NCBI RefSeq assembly: GCF_023242365.1
Contig: NZ_JALLIX010000005.1
Location: 124,001 to 188,000 of the forward strand
Source: Pseudomonas sp. MWU13-2100
Lineage (GTDB): Bacteria > Pseudomonadota > Gammaproteobacteria > Pseudomonadales > Pseudomonadaceae
Reading direction: 5' to 3'
Length of the DNA: 64,000 nt
Shown here piece after piece: positions 15,918-23,390 of this stretch (position 1 is the stretch's first letter; each line of letters begins with the position of its first letter). A program made the position numbers and the translations under genes. The notes below the pieces were generated by a model. The model worked only from the letters and a program-made list of their open reading frames with translations, had not been told where the DNA came from and did not search any database.

Positions 15918-16859
15918 ATGCACACACAGGTATCCACCTTCGCCGCCGGCAGCGACCCGCGGGTCTACTTCAAGCTCGCCGGGGTCTCGATGATCTGGGG
16001 CGGGACCTTTGTCGCCGGGCGCTTCCTGTCCAGCGATATCGCGCCGTTGCTGTTGGCCAGCCTGCGCTTTCTGCTGGCCAGCGTGATCCTGCTGATGTTT
16101 ATCGGAGTGACGCGCATTTCGCTGGTACTGCCGGACAAGAAGCAATTCGCGCAATTGCTGCTATTGGCCTTCTTCGGCATCTTCCTCTATAACCTCTGCT
16201 TCTTTTACGGCCTGCACTACATCAATGCCTCGCGAGCTTCGCTGATCGTCGTGTTGAACCCGGCAGTGTTCGGGTTGGCATCGTGGCTGTTCTTCAAGGA
16301 ACGGCTGAGCGTTGTGAAAGTCCTAGGCATCCTGGTTTGCATGGGCGGCGCGGGGCTAGTGATTATCAGCGGCAACCGGAGTCTGTTCGAAAGCTCGACC
16401 CAAACCTGGGTCGGCGACCTGCTGATCTTCGGGTGTGTGCTGTCCTGGGCGGTCTATTCACTGTTCTCGCGTAACCTGACCCGGGTGCTGGGGCCGTTGA
16501 CCACCGTGACCTATTCGATCTGGCTCGGGACGGCGATGCTCTGGCTGGCGACCTGGATGCGTGGGGAGGTGAGCCTGGCCGTCATCGAAGCCTTGAATCC
16601 TCAGCAACTGCTGAGCCTGGTCTATCTGGGCGGCCTGGGTTCGGCGCTGGCCTATATCTGGTATTACGATGGTATCCAGCACATCGGCGCGACGCGCGCC
16701 GGCGTGTTTATCGGCCTCAATCCGTTGACCGCGGTGATCTGCGGCGCGCTGTTGCTGGGCGAGCATCTGACGCTGATCATGTGCCTGGGCGGCGGGCTGA
16801 TCCTGGCCGGGATCTACCTGTGCAATCGAGCGGCTGTGCGGCTGCCCGGACCGAAATGA
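15918..16859 (+). CDS. DMT-family (EamA) transporter
   Basis: This protein has 313 residues and ten predicted membrane helices arranged as two EamA repeats. The first repeat begins with KLAGVSMIWGGTFVAGRFL and the second around residue 160 (WVGDLLIFGCVLSWAVYSLFSR). Such proteins export amino acids or small metabolites. Substrate cannot be told from sequence. The start at ATG 15918 has AGGAAAAACC upstream. Likely regulated by the divergent LysR gene. Confidence 0.9.
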   Translation: MHTQVSTFAAGSDPRVYFKLAGVSMIWGGTFVAGRFLSSDIAPLLLASLRFLLASVILLMFIGVTRISLVLPDKKQFAQLLLLAFFGIFLYNLCFFYGLHYINASRASLIVVLNPAVFGLASWLFFKERLSVVKVLGILVCMGGAGLVIISGNRSLFESSTQTWVGDLLIFGCVLSWAVYSLFSRNLTRVLGPLTTVTYSIWLGTAMLWLATWMRGEVSLAVIEALNPQQLLSLVYLGGLGSALAYIWYYDGIQHIGATRAGVFIGLNPLTAVICGALLLGEHLTLIMCLGGGLILAGIYLCNRAAVRLPGPK

Positions 16860-16964
16860 AAAAGGGATACGGACAAACCGGGTTACGCCATGTAGAATCT
16901 GGTTACGCATATAAGAATAACGTCTTCTGGCAGCAGAAGCCTCGCCCTGAGAGACTGGGTCGAC

Positions 16965-17069
16965 ATGAAGATACTTGGGTTCCAACTGATCTACGGCGAT
17001 TTCCTGGCCCGCAGCGTGCGGGGCATCTCCTGTGCGCCACCCGCCGACGTCCGCATTGATAGCAACTAA
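16965..17069 (+). CDS. Possible 34-residue small protein upstream of hpd
   Basis: The reading frame MKILGFQLIYGDFLARSVRG, followed by ISCAPPADVRIDSN and stop, lies 36 bases before hpd. GAGAG is about 12 bases before the ATG, a weak ribosome site. Codon use is ordinary for the genome (GGC GAT TTC CTG GCC CGC AGC). The function is unknown; it could be a small protein or a leader peptide. It is too short to be sure. Confidence 0.35.
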   Translation: MKILGFQLIYGDFLARSVRGISCAPPADVRIDSN

Positions 17070-17105
17070 CTGACCGTTACTTGATAAAAATGATGAGGCG
17101 TCACC

Positions 17106-18182
17106 ATGACCGATATCTTCGAAAACCCGATGGGCCTGATGGGCTTCGAGTTCATTGAATTCGCATCGCCGACCCCGAACACCCTGGAGCCGATCTTCGA
17201 GATCATGGGCTTCAGCAAGGTCGCGACCCACCGTTCCAAGAACGTGCACCTGTATCGCCAGGGCGCGATCAACCTGATCCTCAACAACGAACCCCACAGC
17301 GTGGCGTCGTACTTTGCCGCCGAGCATGGTCCGTCGGTGTGTGGCATGGCCTTCCGCGTAAAAAACGCCCAGCAGGCCTATGCCCGTGCCCTGGAACTGG
17401 GGGCCCAGCCGATCCATATCGCCACCGGTCCGATGGAGCTGAACCTGCCGGCGATCAAGGGCATTGGCGGCGCGCCGCTGTACCTGATCGACCGATATGG
17501 CGAAGGCAGCTCGATCTACGATATCGACTTCGTCTTCCTCGACGGCGTTGACCGCAATCCGCCGGGCGCAGGCCTGAAGATCATCGACCACCTGACCCAT
17601 AACGTGTATCGCGGGCGCATGGCCTACTGGGCGAACTTCTACGAGAAGCTGTTCAACTTCCGCGAGATCCGCTACTTCGATATCAAGGGCGAATACACCG
17701 GGCTGACCTCCAAGGCCATGACCGCGCCGGACGGCATGATCCGCATCCCGCTGAACGAAGAGTCGTCCAAGGGCGCGGGGCAGATCGAAGAGTTCCTGAT
17801 GCAGTTCAACGGCGAGGGCATCCAGCACGTGGCGTTCCTTACCGATGACCTGATCAAGACCTGGGACCAGTTGAAGAAGATCGGCATGCGCTTCATGACC
17901 GCGCCGCCGGAGACTTACTACGAGATGCTTGAAGGCCGCCTGCCGAACCATGGCGAGCCGGTCGACGAACTGAAATCGCGCGGAATCCTGCTGGACGGTT
18001 CCTCGCAGGACGGTGACAAACGCCTGCTGCTGCAGATTTTCTCGGAAACCCTGATGGGGCCGGTGTTCTTCGAATTCATCCAGCGTAAAGGCGACGATGG
18101 TTTCGGCGAGGGCAACTTCAAGGCGCTGTTCGAGTCGATCGAGCGTGACCAGGTGCGTCGTGGTGTACTCGCGACCGAGTAA
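17106..18182 (+). CDS. hpd: 4-Hydroxyphenylpyruvate dioxygenase
   Basis: This 358-residue Fe(II) dioxygenase, the Pseudomonas length, converts 4-hydroxyphenylpyruvate to homogentisate in tyrosine degradation. The two VOC-fold halves are clear. The iron ligands lie in IIDHLTHNV (His), [11 protein letters not shown] (His) and [11 protein letters not shown] (Glu). The C-terminal gate helix region [18 protein letters not shown] is intact. It starts at ATG 17106. It stands alone here, without hmgA or maiA, and is convergent with the DUF1345 gene across a REP element. Confidence 0.97.
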   Translation: MTDIFENPMGLMGFEFIEFASPTPNTLEPIFEIMGFSKVATHRSKNVHLYRQGAINLILNNEPHSVASYFAAEHGPSVCGMAFRVKNAQQAYARALELGAQPIHIATGPMELNLPAIKGIGGAPLYLIDRYGEGSSIYDIDFVFLDGVDRNPPGAGLKIIDHLTHNVYRGRMAYWANFYEKLFNFREIRYFDIKGEYTGLTSKAMTAPDGMIRIPLNEESSKGAGQIEEFLMQFNGEGIQHVAFLTDDLIKTWDQLKKIGMRFMTAPPETYYEMLEGRLPNHGEPVDELKSRGILLDGSSQDGDKRLLLQIFSETLMGPVFFEFIQRKGDDGFGEGNFKALFESIERDQVRRGVLATE

Positions 18183-18213
18183 CGACCGAGCCCCACTTGT
18201 GGGGCGGTACTTA

Positions 18214-18304
18214 GTGTGGGAGCGGAGCTTGCCCGCGAAGCCTTTGGCGCTCTCAAGGCCCTCTTCGCGGCGGTGCGGCGATCCGACAGGCTCCGCTCCC
18301 ACAC
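18214..18304. repeat. REP-type palindrome between hpd and the DUF1345 gene
   Basis: This is a class-A unit with arms GTGTGGGAGCGGAGCTTG and a mirrored CTCCGCTCCCACAC at the ends, and an inner GCCCGCGAAG / CTTCGCGGCGG pair. A short hairpin GCCCCACTTGTGGGGC just before it (about 18190-18205) may help terminate hpd. Confidence 0.8.
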
Positions 18305-18322
18305 ACGTCCGCTCAAGTGCTC

Positions 18323-18964
18323 TCAGCCAAACAAGCCCGCCGCAATATTGATCGAAAACCCCAGAATCGCCGTATTGAACAGAAAACCGATCAACGATTG
18401 CGCCAACACCACCTTGCGTAATGCCTTTGTCGCTACGCCGACATCGGAAGTCTGCACTGCCACGCTGATGGTGAAAGAGAAGTACAGGAAGTCCCAATAG
18501 TCCGGATGTTTCTCGCCATCGGCAAAGCGCAGGGGTGATTCTTCAGGTTCGCCCAGATAAAACTGCCGCGCATAGTGCACGCTGAAGATCACCCCGATCA
18601 GCAGCCACGAGCCCATCACCGTCAGCCCGGTAAAGCCGTAATGCAGCAGGCGCGTGTGCATCTCCAGGTCCTTGCTGCCCGCCAGTTCGACGGTGATCGC
18701 CGCCAGGCTGGCAATCGCGGCAATCGACACGATCAACAGCACCGTCCCGGCATTTTCGTCCTCGCGCTCGACGAAGCGTTGCACGTCTTCGGGGCGCGAG
18801 CGCACGGTCAGCCAGAGCATCATGGCCAGGTAGGACCAGACACCGATATTCCAGCCGACGAGGATCTTGGTCAGTGTCGGACTGGCCGGAGCCAGCACTC
18901 CGACGGCCAGGCCGAGGAGGGCGGCGATGGTCAGGCGTGGATGGGTTCTTGCGAGATGGGGCAT
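18323..18964 (-). CDS. DUF1345 membrane protein
   Basis: This protein has 213 residues and about five membrane helices, for example [17 protein letters not shown] near the N-terminus and [20 protein letters not shown] near the C-terminus. The DUF1345 hallmark region reads [20 protein letters not shown] (around residues 160-180), which resembles the pore segment of potassium channels. No function is established for the family. It starts at ATG 18964. Confidence 0.85.
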   Translation of the reverse strand: MPHLARTHPRLTIAALLGLAVGVLAPASPTLTKILVGWNIGVWSYLAMMLWLTVRSRPEDVQRFVEREDENAGTVLLIVSIAAIASLAAITVELAGSKDLEMHTRLLHYGFTGLTVMGSWLLIGVIFSVHYARQFYLGEPEESPLRFADGEKHPDYWDFLYFSFTISVAVQTSDVGVATKALRKVVLAQSLIGFLFNTAILGFSINIAAGLFG

Positions 18965-19083
18965 TGGCGCTCTCTGTTTTCAAGTATCCGTGCACCTTAA
19001 CATGGACCTCGCGCTACATGATTTCCCCTCACCCGATCTGGAACCAAGCCGACGCCTCGAGCGCCATGGCGCCAAGAACGAGC

Positions 19084-19680
19084 CTACGGGTGAGTGTCGC
19101 GTTGATCGGCTGATGGAAAAACTCGTTGATATAGGTACTCAAGAGCGTCGAGCAGATGCTCGCCAAGATGCCGCGAACTCAGCACCAGCGATACCAACCA
19201 CGCGCTTATCAACGAGACCAGCAACGACCCGACAATATCGAATGGAAAATGCACGCCTAAATAAACACGTGCCCAGCCGGTCAATGTGCCCAGCAGCAGC
19301 ATTAACACGCCAAGCTTGCGTAGCGATGCCCGCATCAGAGCAACGCTCAACGTGAACATCACAGTGGCGTGATCGCTGGGAAAAGAGGAATCAGGAGCGT
19401 GCTCGAGGAGATTTTGTCCCAGTCCCAGCATGAAGGGGCGCGGGTGGAACCACAGGCTACTGATCAGCAGGTTGCATCCCAGCGCGAACACGATGCTCAG
19501 CGTGGCGGTGACTGCAGCAGCTCGGTACTGGCGCGCGCCTCGCAGCCACAATCCGATCAGCAATAGCGGTACACCGGTGATGAGCCACTGCGCGAGAAAA
19601 GTCGCTAATAGCCGCATTTGCGCCGAGGAGTGCACGCTGGCGTTGATAGCCAGAAACAGAGTGCGATTGAGTTCTTCCAT
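19084..19680 (-). CDS. PAP2-family phosphatase, BcrC-like (undecaprenyl-diphosphatase candidate)
   Basis: This inner-membrane enzyme has 198 residues and about five helices. Motif 2 is SSFPSDHATVMF and motif 3 is RVYLGVHFPFD, both complete. Motif 1 ends HPRPFM but lacks the usual lysine seven residues before the Arg. The sequence context (LEHAPDSSFPSDH) resembles BcrC/YbjG undecaprenyl-pyrophosphate phosphatases, which recycle the lipid carrier and give bacitracin resistance. Base composition here is lower in GC than in neighbouring genes. It diverges from a PmrA/QseB-like system, suggesting an envelope-stress connection. An LpxE/LpxT-like lipid A role is an alternative. Confidence 0.8.
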   Translation of the reverse strand: MEELNRTLFLAINASVHSSAQMRLLATFLAQWLITGVPLLLIGLWLRGARQYRAAAVTATLSIVFALGCNLLISSLWFHPRPFMLGLGQNLLEHAPDSSFPSDHATVMFTLSVALMRASLRKLGVLMLLLGTLTGWARVYLGVHFPFDIVGSLLVSLISAWLVSLVLSSRHLGEHLLDALEYLYQRVFPSADQRDTHP

Positions 19681-19995
19681 GAGGAGACCTCGTTAGGTGA
19701 CTGGGAAGCGCCACGTTGTGAGCACGGCGCGAGTGATCCGCACCATAGTGGTTGCTTCCTTAAGCCCACCTTAAGGCTGACGCCGGCAGTCTTATTATCC
19801 TTGCCGGCCCGAGAGTTCGTTGCTCTGGGGGGATGTCAAGGTGCAGGTCGCCGGGTTGAGCTCAGAATGCTGATAGGCCGGGTAGAGGATCAGAGTCATC
19901 TATGACCTGGGCACCATATGCACGCAGTTGAGACTTCGGCACACTGCGCGGTACTCCACCGAGGCGCTGACTGATGTGAGGAGAGGGATCAGGCG
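19681..19995. other. Divergent regulatory region between the PAP2 gene and the two-component system
   Basis: These 315 bases contain no gene. The notable element is the CTTAAG direct-repeat box with a downstream -10 at 19759-19798. The rest, up to the GGAGAGGGATCAGGCG ribosome site of the response regulator, shows no clear element. Confidence 0.5.
19759..19798 (+). promoter_or_regulatory. PmrA/QseB-type box and promoter
   Basis: CTTAAG (19759-19764), five bases, CTTAAG (19770-19775), then a 17-base spacer and TATTAT (19793-19798). The second half-site stands where a -35 box would be, the known layout of PmrA-activated promoters. CTTAAG is itself palindromic, so the box reads on both strands, but only the plus strand has a well-placed -10. 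Confidence 0.65.
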
Positions 19996-20658
19996 ATGCG
20001 AATATTACTGGCAGAAGATGAGCCGATGATCGGCAGTGGCTTGCAAAAAGGCTTGCGCCAGGAGGGGTACACCGTGGATTGGGTCACGGACGGCAAGGCT
20101 GCCATACACGCTTTGGAAACCACCCCTTATGCGTTGCTACTACTCGACCTGGGACTTCCGCGCCAGGATGGCATGGATGTGCTGAAGGATCTGCGTCAGC
20201 ACGACGAGAGCTTGCCGGTGATCATAATCACCGCCCGCGACTCGCTACCAGATCGGGTCGCTGGCCTTGATCTCGGCGCTGACGATTATCTGGTTAAACC
20301 GTTTGCCATCGAGGAATTGATTGCACGTATTCGCGCCGTCAGTCGTCGGCAATCAGGACGTGTGCAGACCGAGCTTCGAGGCGGCCCGTTGCGCCTTGAT
20401 CCGGTACGACACCTGCTATGGCTGCGCAACGAGCCTGTCAGCCTGTCGGCCAAAGAGTATGCGTTGCTGCACGAGCTGATGAAGGTGCCAGATGCCGTGA
20501 TCTCCCGCGAGCAGCTAGAGGATCGCCTGTACGGCTGGGGTGATGAAGTGGGCAGCAATGCCGTGGAAGTTCATATCCATAATCTGCGGAAAAAGCTTGG
20601 GGCGAAGGTCATCCGTACTGTTCGAGGTGTCGGTTATCACATTGGAGCGGACGCGTGA
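19996..20658 (+). CDS. Response regulator, OmpR family, PmrA/QseB-like
   Basis: This protein has 220 residues. The receiver domain (1-115) has the acidic pair EDE, the phospho-acceptor Asp in LLLLDLGLPRQDG (about residue 51), the Thr switch IIITARD and Lys in YLVKPF. The C-terminal winged helix (about 125-218) has ISREQLEDRLYGWGDEVGSN, then VEVHIHNLRKKLG and IRTVRGVGY. The YGWGDEVGSNAVEVHIHNLRKKLG region is typical of the PmrA/BasR/QseB branch. It overlaps the kinase gene by four bases. A matching CTTAAG repeat upstream suggests autoregulation. Confidence 0.92.
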   Translation: MRILLAEDEPMIGSGLQKGLRQEGYTVDWVTDGKAAIHALETTPYALLLLDLGLPRQDGMDVLKDLRQHDESLPVIIITARDSLPDRVAGLDLGADDYLVKPFAIEELIARIRAVSRRQSGRVQTELRGGPLRLDPVRHLLWLRNEPVSLSAKEYALLHELMKVPDAVISREQLEDRLYGWGDEVGSNAVEVHIHNLRKKLGAKVIRTVRGVGYHIGADA

Positions 20659-22019
20659 GTTCGCTCCGACGGCGTCTGCTGTTTTGGCTGCTGCCAGCCA
20701 CCTTTCTGGCTGGGCTGCTGGCAAGTATCGGCACCTATTGGGGGGCCGTCCTTGAACTGGACGATCTGCTCAACGATCAAATGCGTTATCTCGCCGAACA
20801 CATCAATGTGGATCCTGGTGAGCGTGTGGTACTGACCGATACAGGCAGGAAACCCAGTTCACTCAGTGATGATAATGCTGATGAAGTGCTGCTTCAGGTT
20901 TGGAGCGCGGGAGTCTTGAACTTTACGACCGACACAGCGCTCACGCTGCCTCCACCGCAGCAAACGGGCCTGAGTGATGTTCTGGTCGCAGATCAAACCT
21001 GGCACACGTTTGTCAGCCAGCGCGGCGACAAGTTTATCCGGGTGGCTCAAGCGCAAAATAAACGCTGGGAAGAACTCGCCGGTTTAGCCGTGCACTTGCT
21101 GTGGCCAGTAGTATCGCTGATACCCTTACTGGCCCTGTTCTTGTGGTTTGGTATCAGCTACGGGCTAAAGCCACTGCGAACAGTGGCGACAGAGCTGTCG
21201 GAGCGCAACGTGAACAGCCTGCAGCCTATCGCGTCGAGCGAGCTACCCGGCGAGGTCAAACCTCTGGTCGACGCGCTCAACGATTTGCTGGAACGGCTGG
21301 CAAATGCCTTCACCATGCAAAAACACTTCATCGCTGATGCGGCGCACGAGTTACGCACCCCAGTGGCGGCACTCAGCATACAAGTGGAGTTGGCGCAGCG
21401 GGCCACTCAGGATGAAGACCGCCAGGTATCGCTGTCTGAAGTGCAGGCGGGCGTCACACGTCTTACTCATTTGACGCAACAGTTGTTGACCTTGGCTCGT
21501 TTGGAGCCCGATGCGCAATCGCCAGTCCTGCAGAGAGTCGAATTATCCGCGCTATGCAAGTCGGTGATCAGTGATCAGGTCTGTAGGGCCGAAGCCTCAG
21601 ACATTGATCTCGGGCTGGCCGAGCATGCGGCATCGAGTATTTTGGGGGATCCCGAAACGCTGCATATCTTGCTCAACAACCTGGTGGACAACGCGATTCG
21701 TTACGCAGGTGCCCATGCAAAGATTGACTTGGCAGTGCGCGAGGCCGACCAAAGTGTCGTGCTTGAGGTATGCGACAACGGCCCAGGAATAAAGGCGGCG
21801 GAGCGTGAGCGAGTGCTTGAGCGATTCTATCGAGGCCATAATCAAACCGGCTCTGGCAGCGGACTGGGGCTCTCAATTGTTAAAACGATTGCAGAGCAGC
21901 ACGGCGCCCAGATCGTACTGGATGCAGCCACAAACGGCGTGGGGCTGCGGGTGCTGGTAATTTTTCCCTCTGAATCGAAAAACCATGCGGCGTCGGGCCT
22001 GGCTGGCGACTCGCCGTGA
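20655..22019 (+). CDS. Sensor histidine kinase, QseC/PmrB-like
   Basis: This 454-residue inner-membrane kinase has a first helix near residues 8-27, a periplasmic sensor of about 120 residues, a second helix near 147-170 (LLWPVVSLIPLLALFLWFG), a HAMP-like linker, the H box FIADAAHELRTPVAAL, the N box NNLVDNAIRYA, a DNGPGI G1 box and a GSGSGLGLSIV G2 box. The start is GTG 20655, overlapping the regulator stop (GTGA). It partners with the response regulator just upstream. The stimulus is unknown; the periplasmic part has no obvious acidic metal-binding cluster. Confidence 0.92.
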   Translation: MSSLRRRLLFWLLPATFLAGLLASIGTYWGAVLELDDLLNDQMRYLAEHINVDPGERVVLTDTGRKPSSLSDDNADEVLLQVWSAGVLNFTTDTALTLPPPQQTGLSDVLVADQTWHTFVSQRGDKFIRVAQAQNKRWEELAGLAVHLLWPVVSLIPLLALFLWFGISYGLKPLRTVATELSERNVNSLQPIASSELPGEVKPLVDALNDLLERLANAFTMQKHFIADAAHELRTPVAALSIQVELAQRATQDEDRQVSLSEVQAGVTRLTHLTQQLLTLARLEPDAQSPVLQRVELSALCKSVISDQVCRAEASDIDLGLAEHAASSILGDPETLHILLNNLVDNAIRYAGAHAKIDLAVREADQSVVLEVCDNGPGIKAAERERVLERFYRGHNQTGSGSGLGLSIVKTIAEQHGAQIVLDAATNGVGLRVLVIFPSESKNHAASGLAGDSP

Positions 22020-22378
22020 AGCCGAGGGCTGGGAGGCGGTGCAGTCGATCTGGTGCTGGACTGTTCAGGAAGCGGAGGGAGTGGCTTGAGTAGCGACGAT
22101 GTCCGCTCCCGCGTTTGAGCTTCGAGATGCCAGGTCAAAATATTGGCTTTTTTTGGTGGCTGGTTAAAAAATATAAAATAAACGACATATTGTTGACGAT
22201 ATCGGTTTGATATCTCACTATGGCGTCCCTGGGTGATTGACTTCACTCATGTTTTTTTGACGCCAGCGTTCTGAAGGTTCTCCATGAAAAAGGCGACACA
22301 GTCTTTTAAAGAGAGCAGCACCATGGGTGCCAGTTTCAGGCGATGAAAATTGCACTGCCTTTTCTCTTGAGATGATTT
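22020..22378. other. Upstream region of the pel operon
   Basis: These 359 bases have no gene. 22130-22260 is markedly AT-rich (AAAAAATATAAAATAAACG) and includes TTGACG (22193-22198), 17 bases, CACTAT (22216-22221), a possible weak sigma-70 promoter for pelX. A dyad GATATC-GGTTT-GATATC lies in the same spot. No full FleQ consensus was found by eye. Confidence 0.4.
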
Positions 22379-23311
22379 ATGTCTGCCGAACGGATACTGG
22401 TAACAGGGGGCGCTGGGTTCATCGGCTCTCATCTTGTGGATGCGTTGTTGGCCAAAGGCCATGCCGTTCGGGTCCTGGATGATCTTTCCAGCGGCAAGGT
22501 AAGCAACTTGCCGCTGAGCAATCCCGCCCTGAAGCTGGTGATCGGCGATGTCTCCGATGCCGCCACCCTGGCTGAAGCCATGCGCGGTTGCAGCGCAGTG
22601 GTGCACCTGGCCGCAGTGGCCTCGGTCCAGGCCTCGGTCGAAGACCCGGTACGCACCCATCAGAGCAATTTCATCGGCACCCTGCGGGTTTGCGAGGCGA
22701 TGCTCGCCGCCGGTATCCGGCGAGTAGTGTTTGCCTCCAGCGCGGCGGTGTATGGCAATAACGGGGAGGGCACCGCGATTGATGAAGACACGCCAAAATC
22801 CCCCCTGACACCCTATGCGGCGGACAAACTCGCCAGCGAGTACTACCTGGATTTCTATCGCCGCCAGCATGGACTGGAACCGGTGATCCTGCGTTTCTTC
22901 AATATCTTCGGACCTCGCCAGGACCCGTCATCGCCGTACTCCGGGGTCATCAGCATTTTCAGCGAGCGGGCGAAAACCGCGCGGCCGATCACGGTGTTCG
23001 GTGACGGTGGGCAAACCCGAGATTTCGTCTACGTCGAAGACCTGGTGAAGATCCTTGTCCAGGGTCTCGAACGTGCACAGCCTACCGGCGATGCCACTAA
23101 TGTCGGGCTCGGTGGCGTGACGACGCTCAATGACCTGATTGCCGCGCTGGAGCAGATCAGCGGCAAGCCCCTGAGCCTGAGCCATGCCCCGGCTCGCGCC
23201 GGAGACATCCGGCACTCCAAGGCGGACAACCGCCGTTTGTGCGAGCGCTTTGAGCTAGGGGCGTCGACCGCCATGGCCGAAGGTTTGGCACGCCTCTATC
23301 GCAGTCTTTAG
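22379..23311 (+). CDS. pelX: UDP-N-acetylglucosamine C4-epimerase of the pel operon
   Basis: This 310-residue short-chain dehydrogenase/reductase has the NAD motif GGAGFIGSHL at residues 9-18, catalytic Ser in FASSAAVYG and the YxxxK pair in PYAADK. It interconverts UDP-GlcNAc and UDP-GalNAc, giving the GalNAc donor for Pel. In P. protegens a pelX gene sits at the head of the pel operon and the enzyme has this activity. It precedes pelA by 79 bases in the same direction. P. aeruginosa lacks this gene in its pel operon, so its presence here points to the fluorescens-type locus. Confidence 0.9.
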   Translation: MSAERILVTGGAGFIGSHLVDALLAKGHAVRVLDDLSSGKVSNLPLSNPALKLVIGDVSDAATLAEAMRGCSAVVHLAAVASVQASVEDPVRTHQSNFIGTLRVCEAMLAAGIRRVVFASSAAVYGNNGEGTAIDEDTPKSPLTPYAADKLASEYYLDFYRRQHGLEPVILRFFNIFGPRQDPSSPYSGVISIFSERAKTARPITVFGDGGQTRDFVYVEDLVKILVQGLERAQPTGDATNVGLGGVTTLNDLIAALEQISGKPLSLSHAPARAGDIRHSKADNRRLCERFELGASTAMAEGLARLYRSL

Positions 23312-23390
23312 TTACATCGCCTTGCAGACGCCTGATTGTGTGGCGTCGGTAGTCTGATGTTGCGCGGATTGATCCACTAAAGAGTGAGTT

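Noticed and set aside
16458..18497. A 679-codon open frame on the minus strand across hpd
   Set aside because: It is antisense to hpd and parts of two neighbours, low in credible sequence features.
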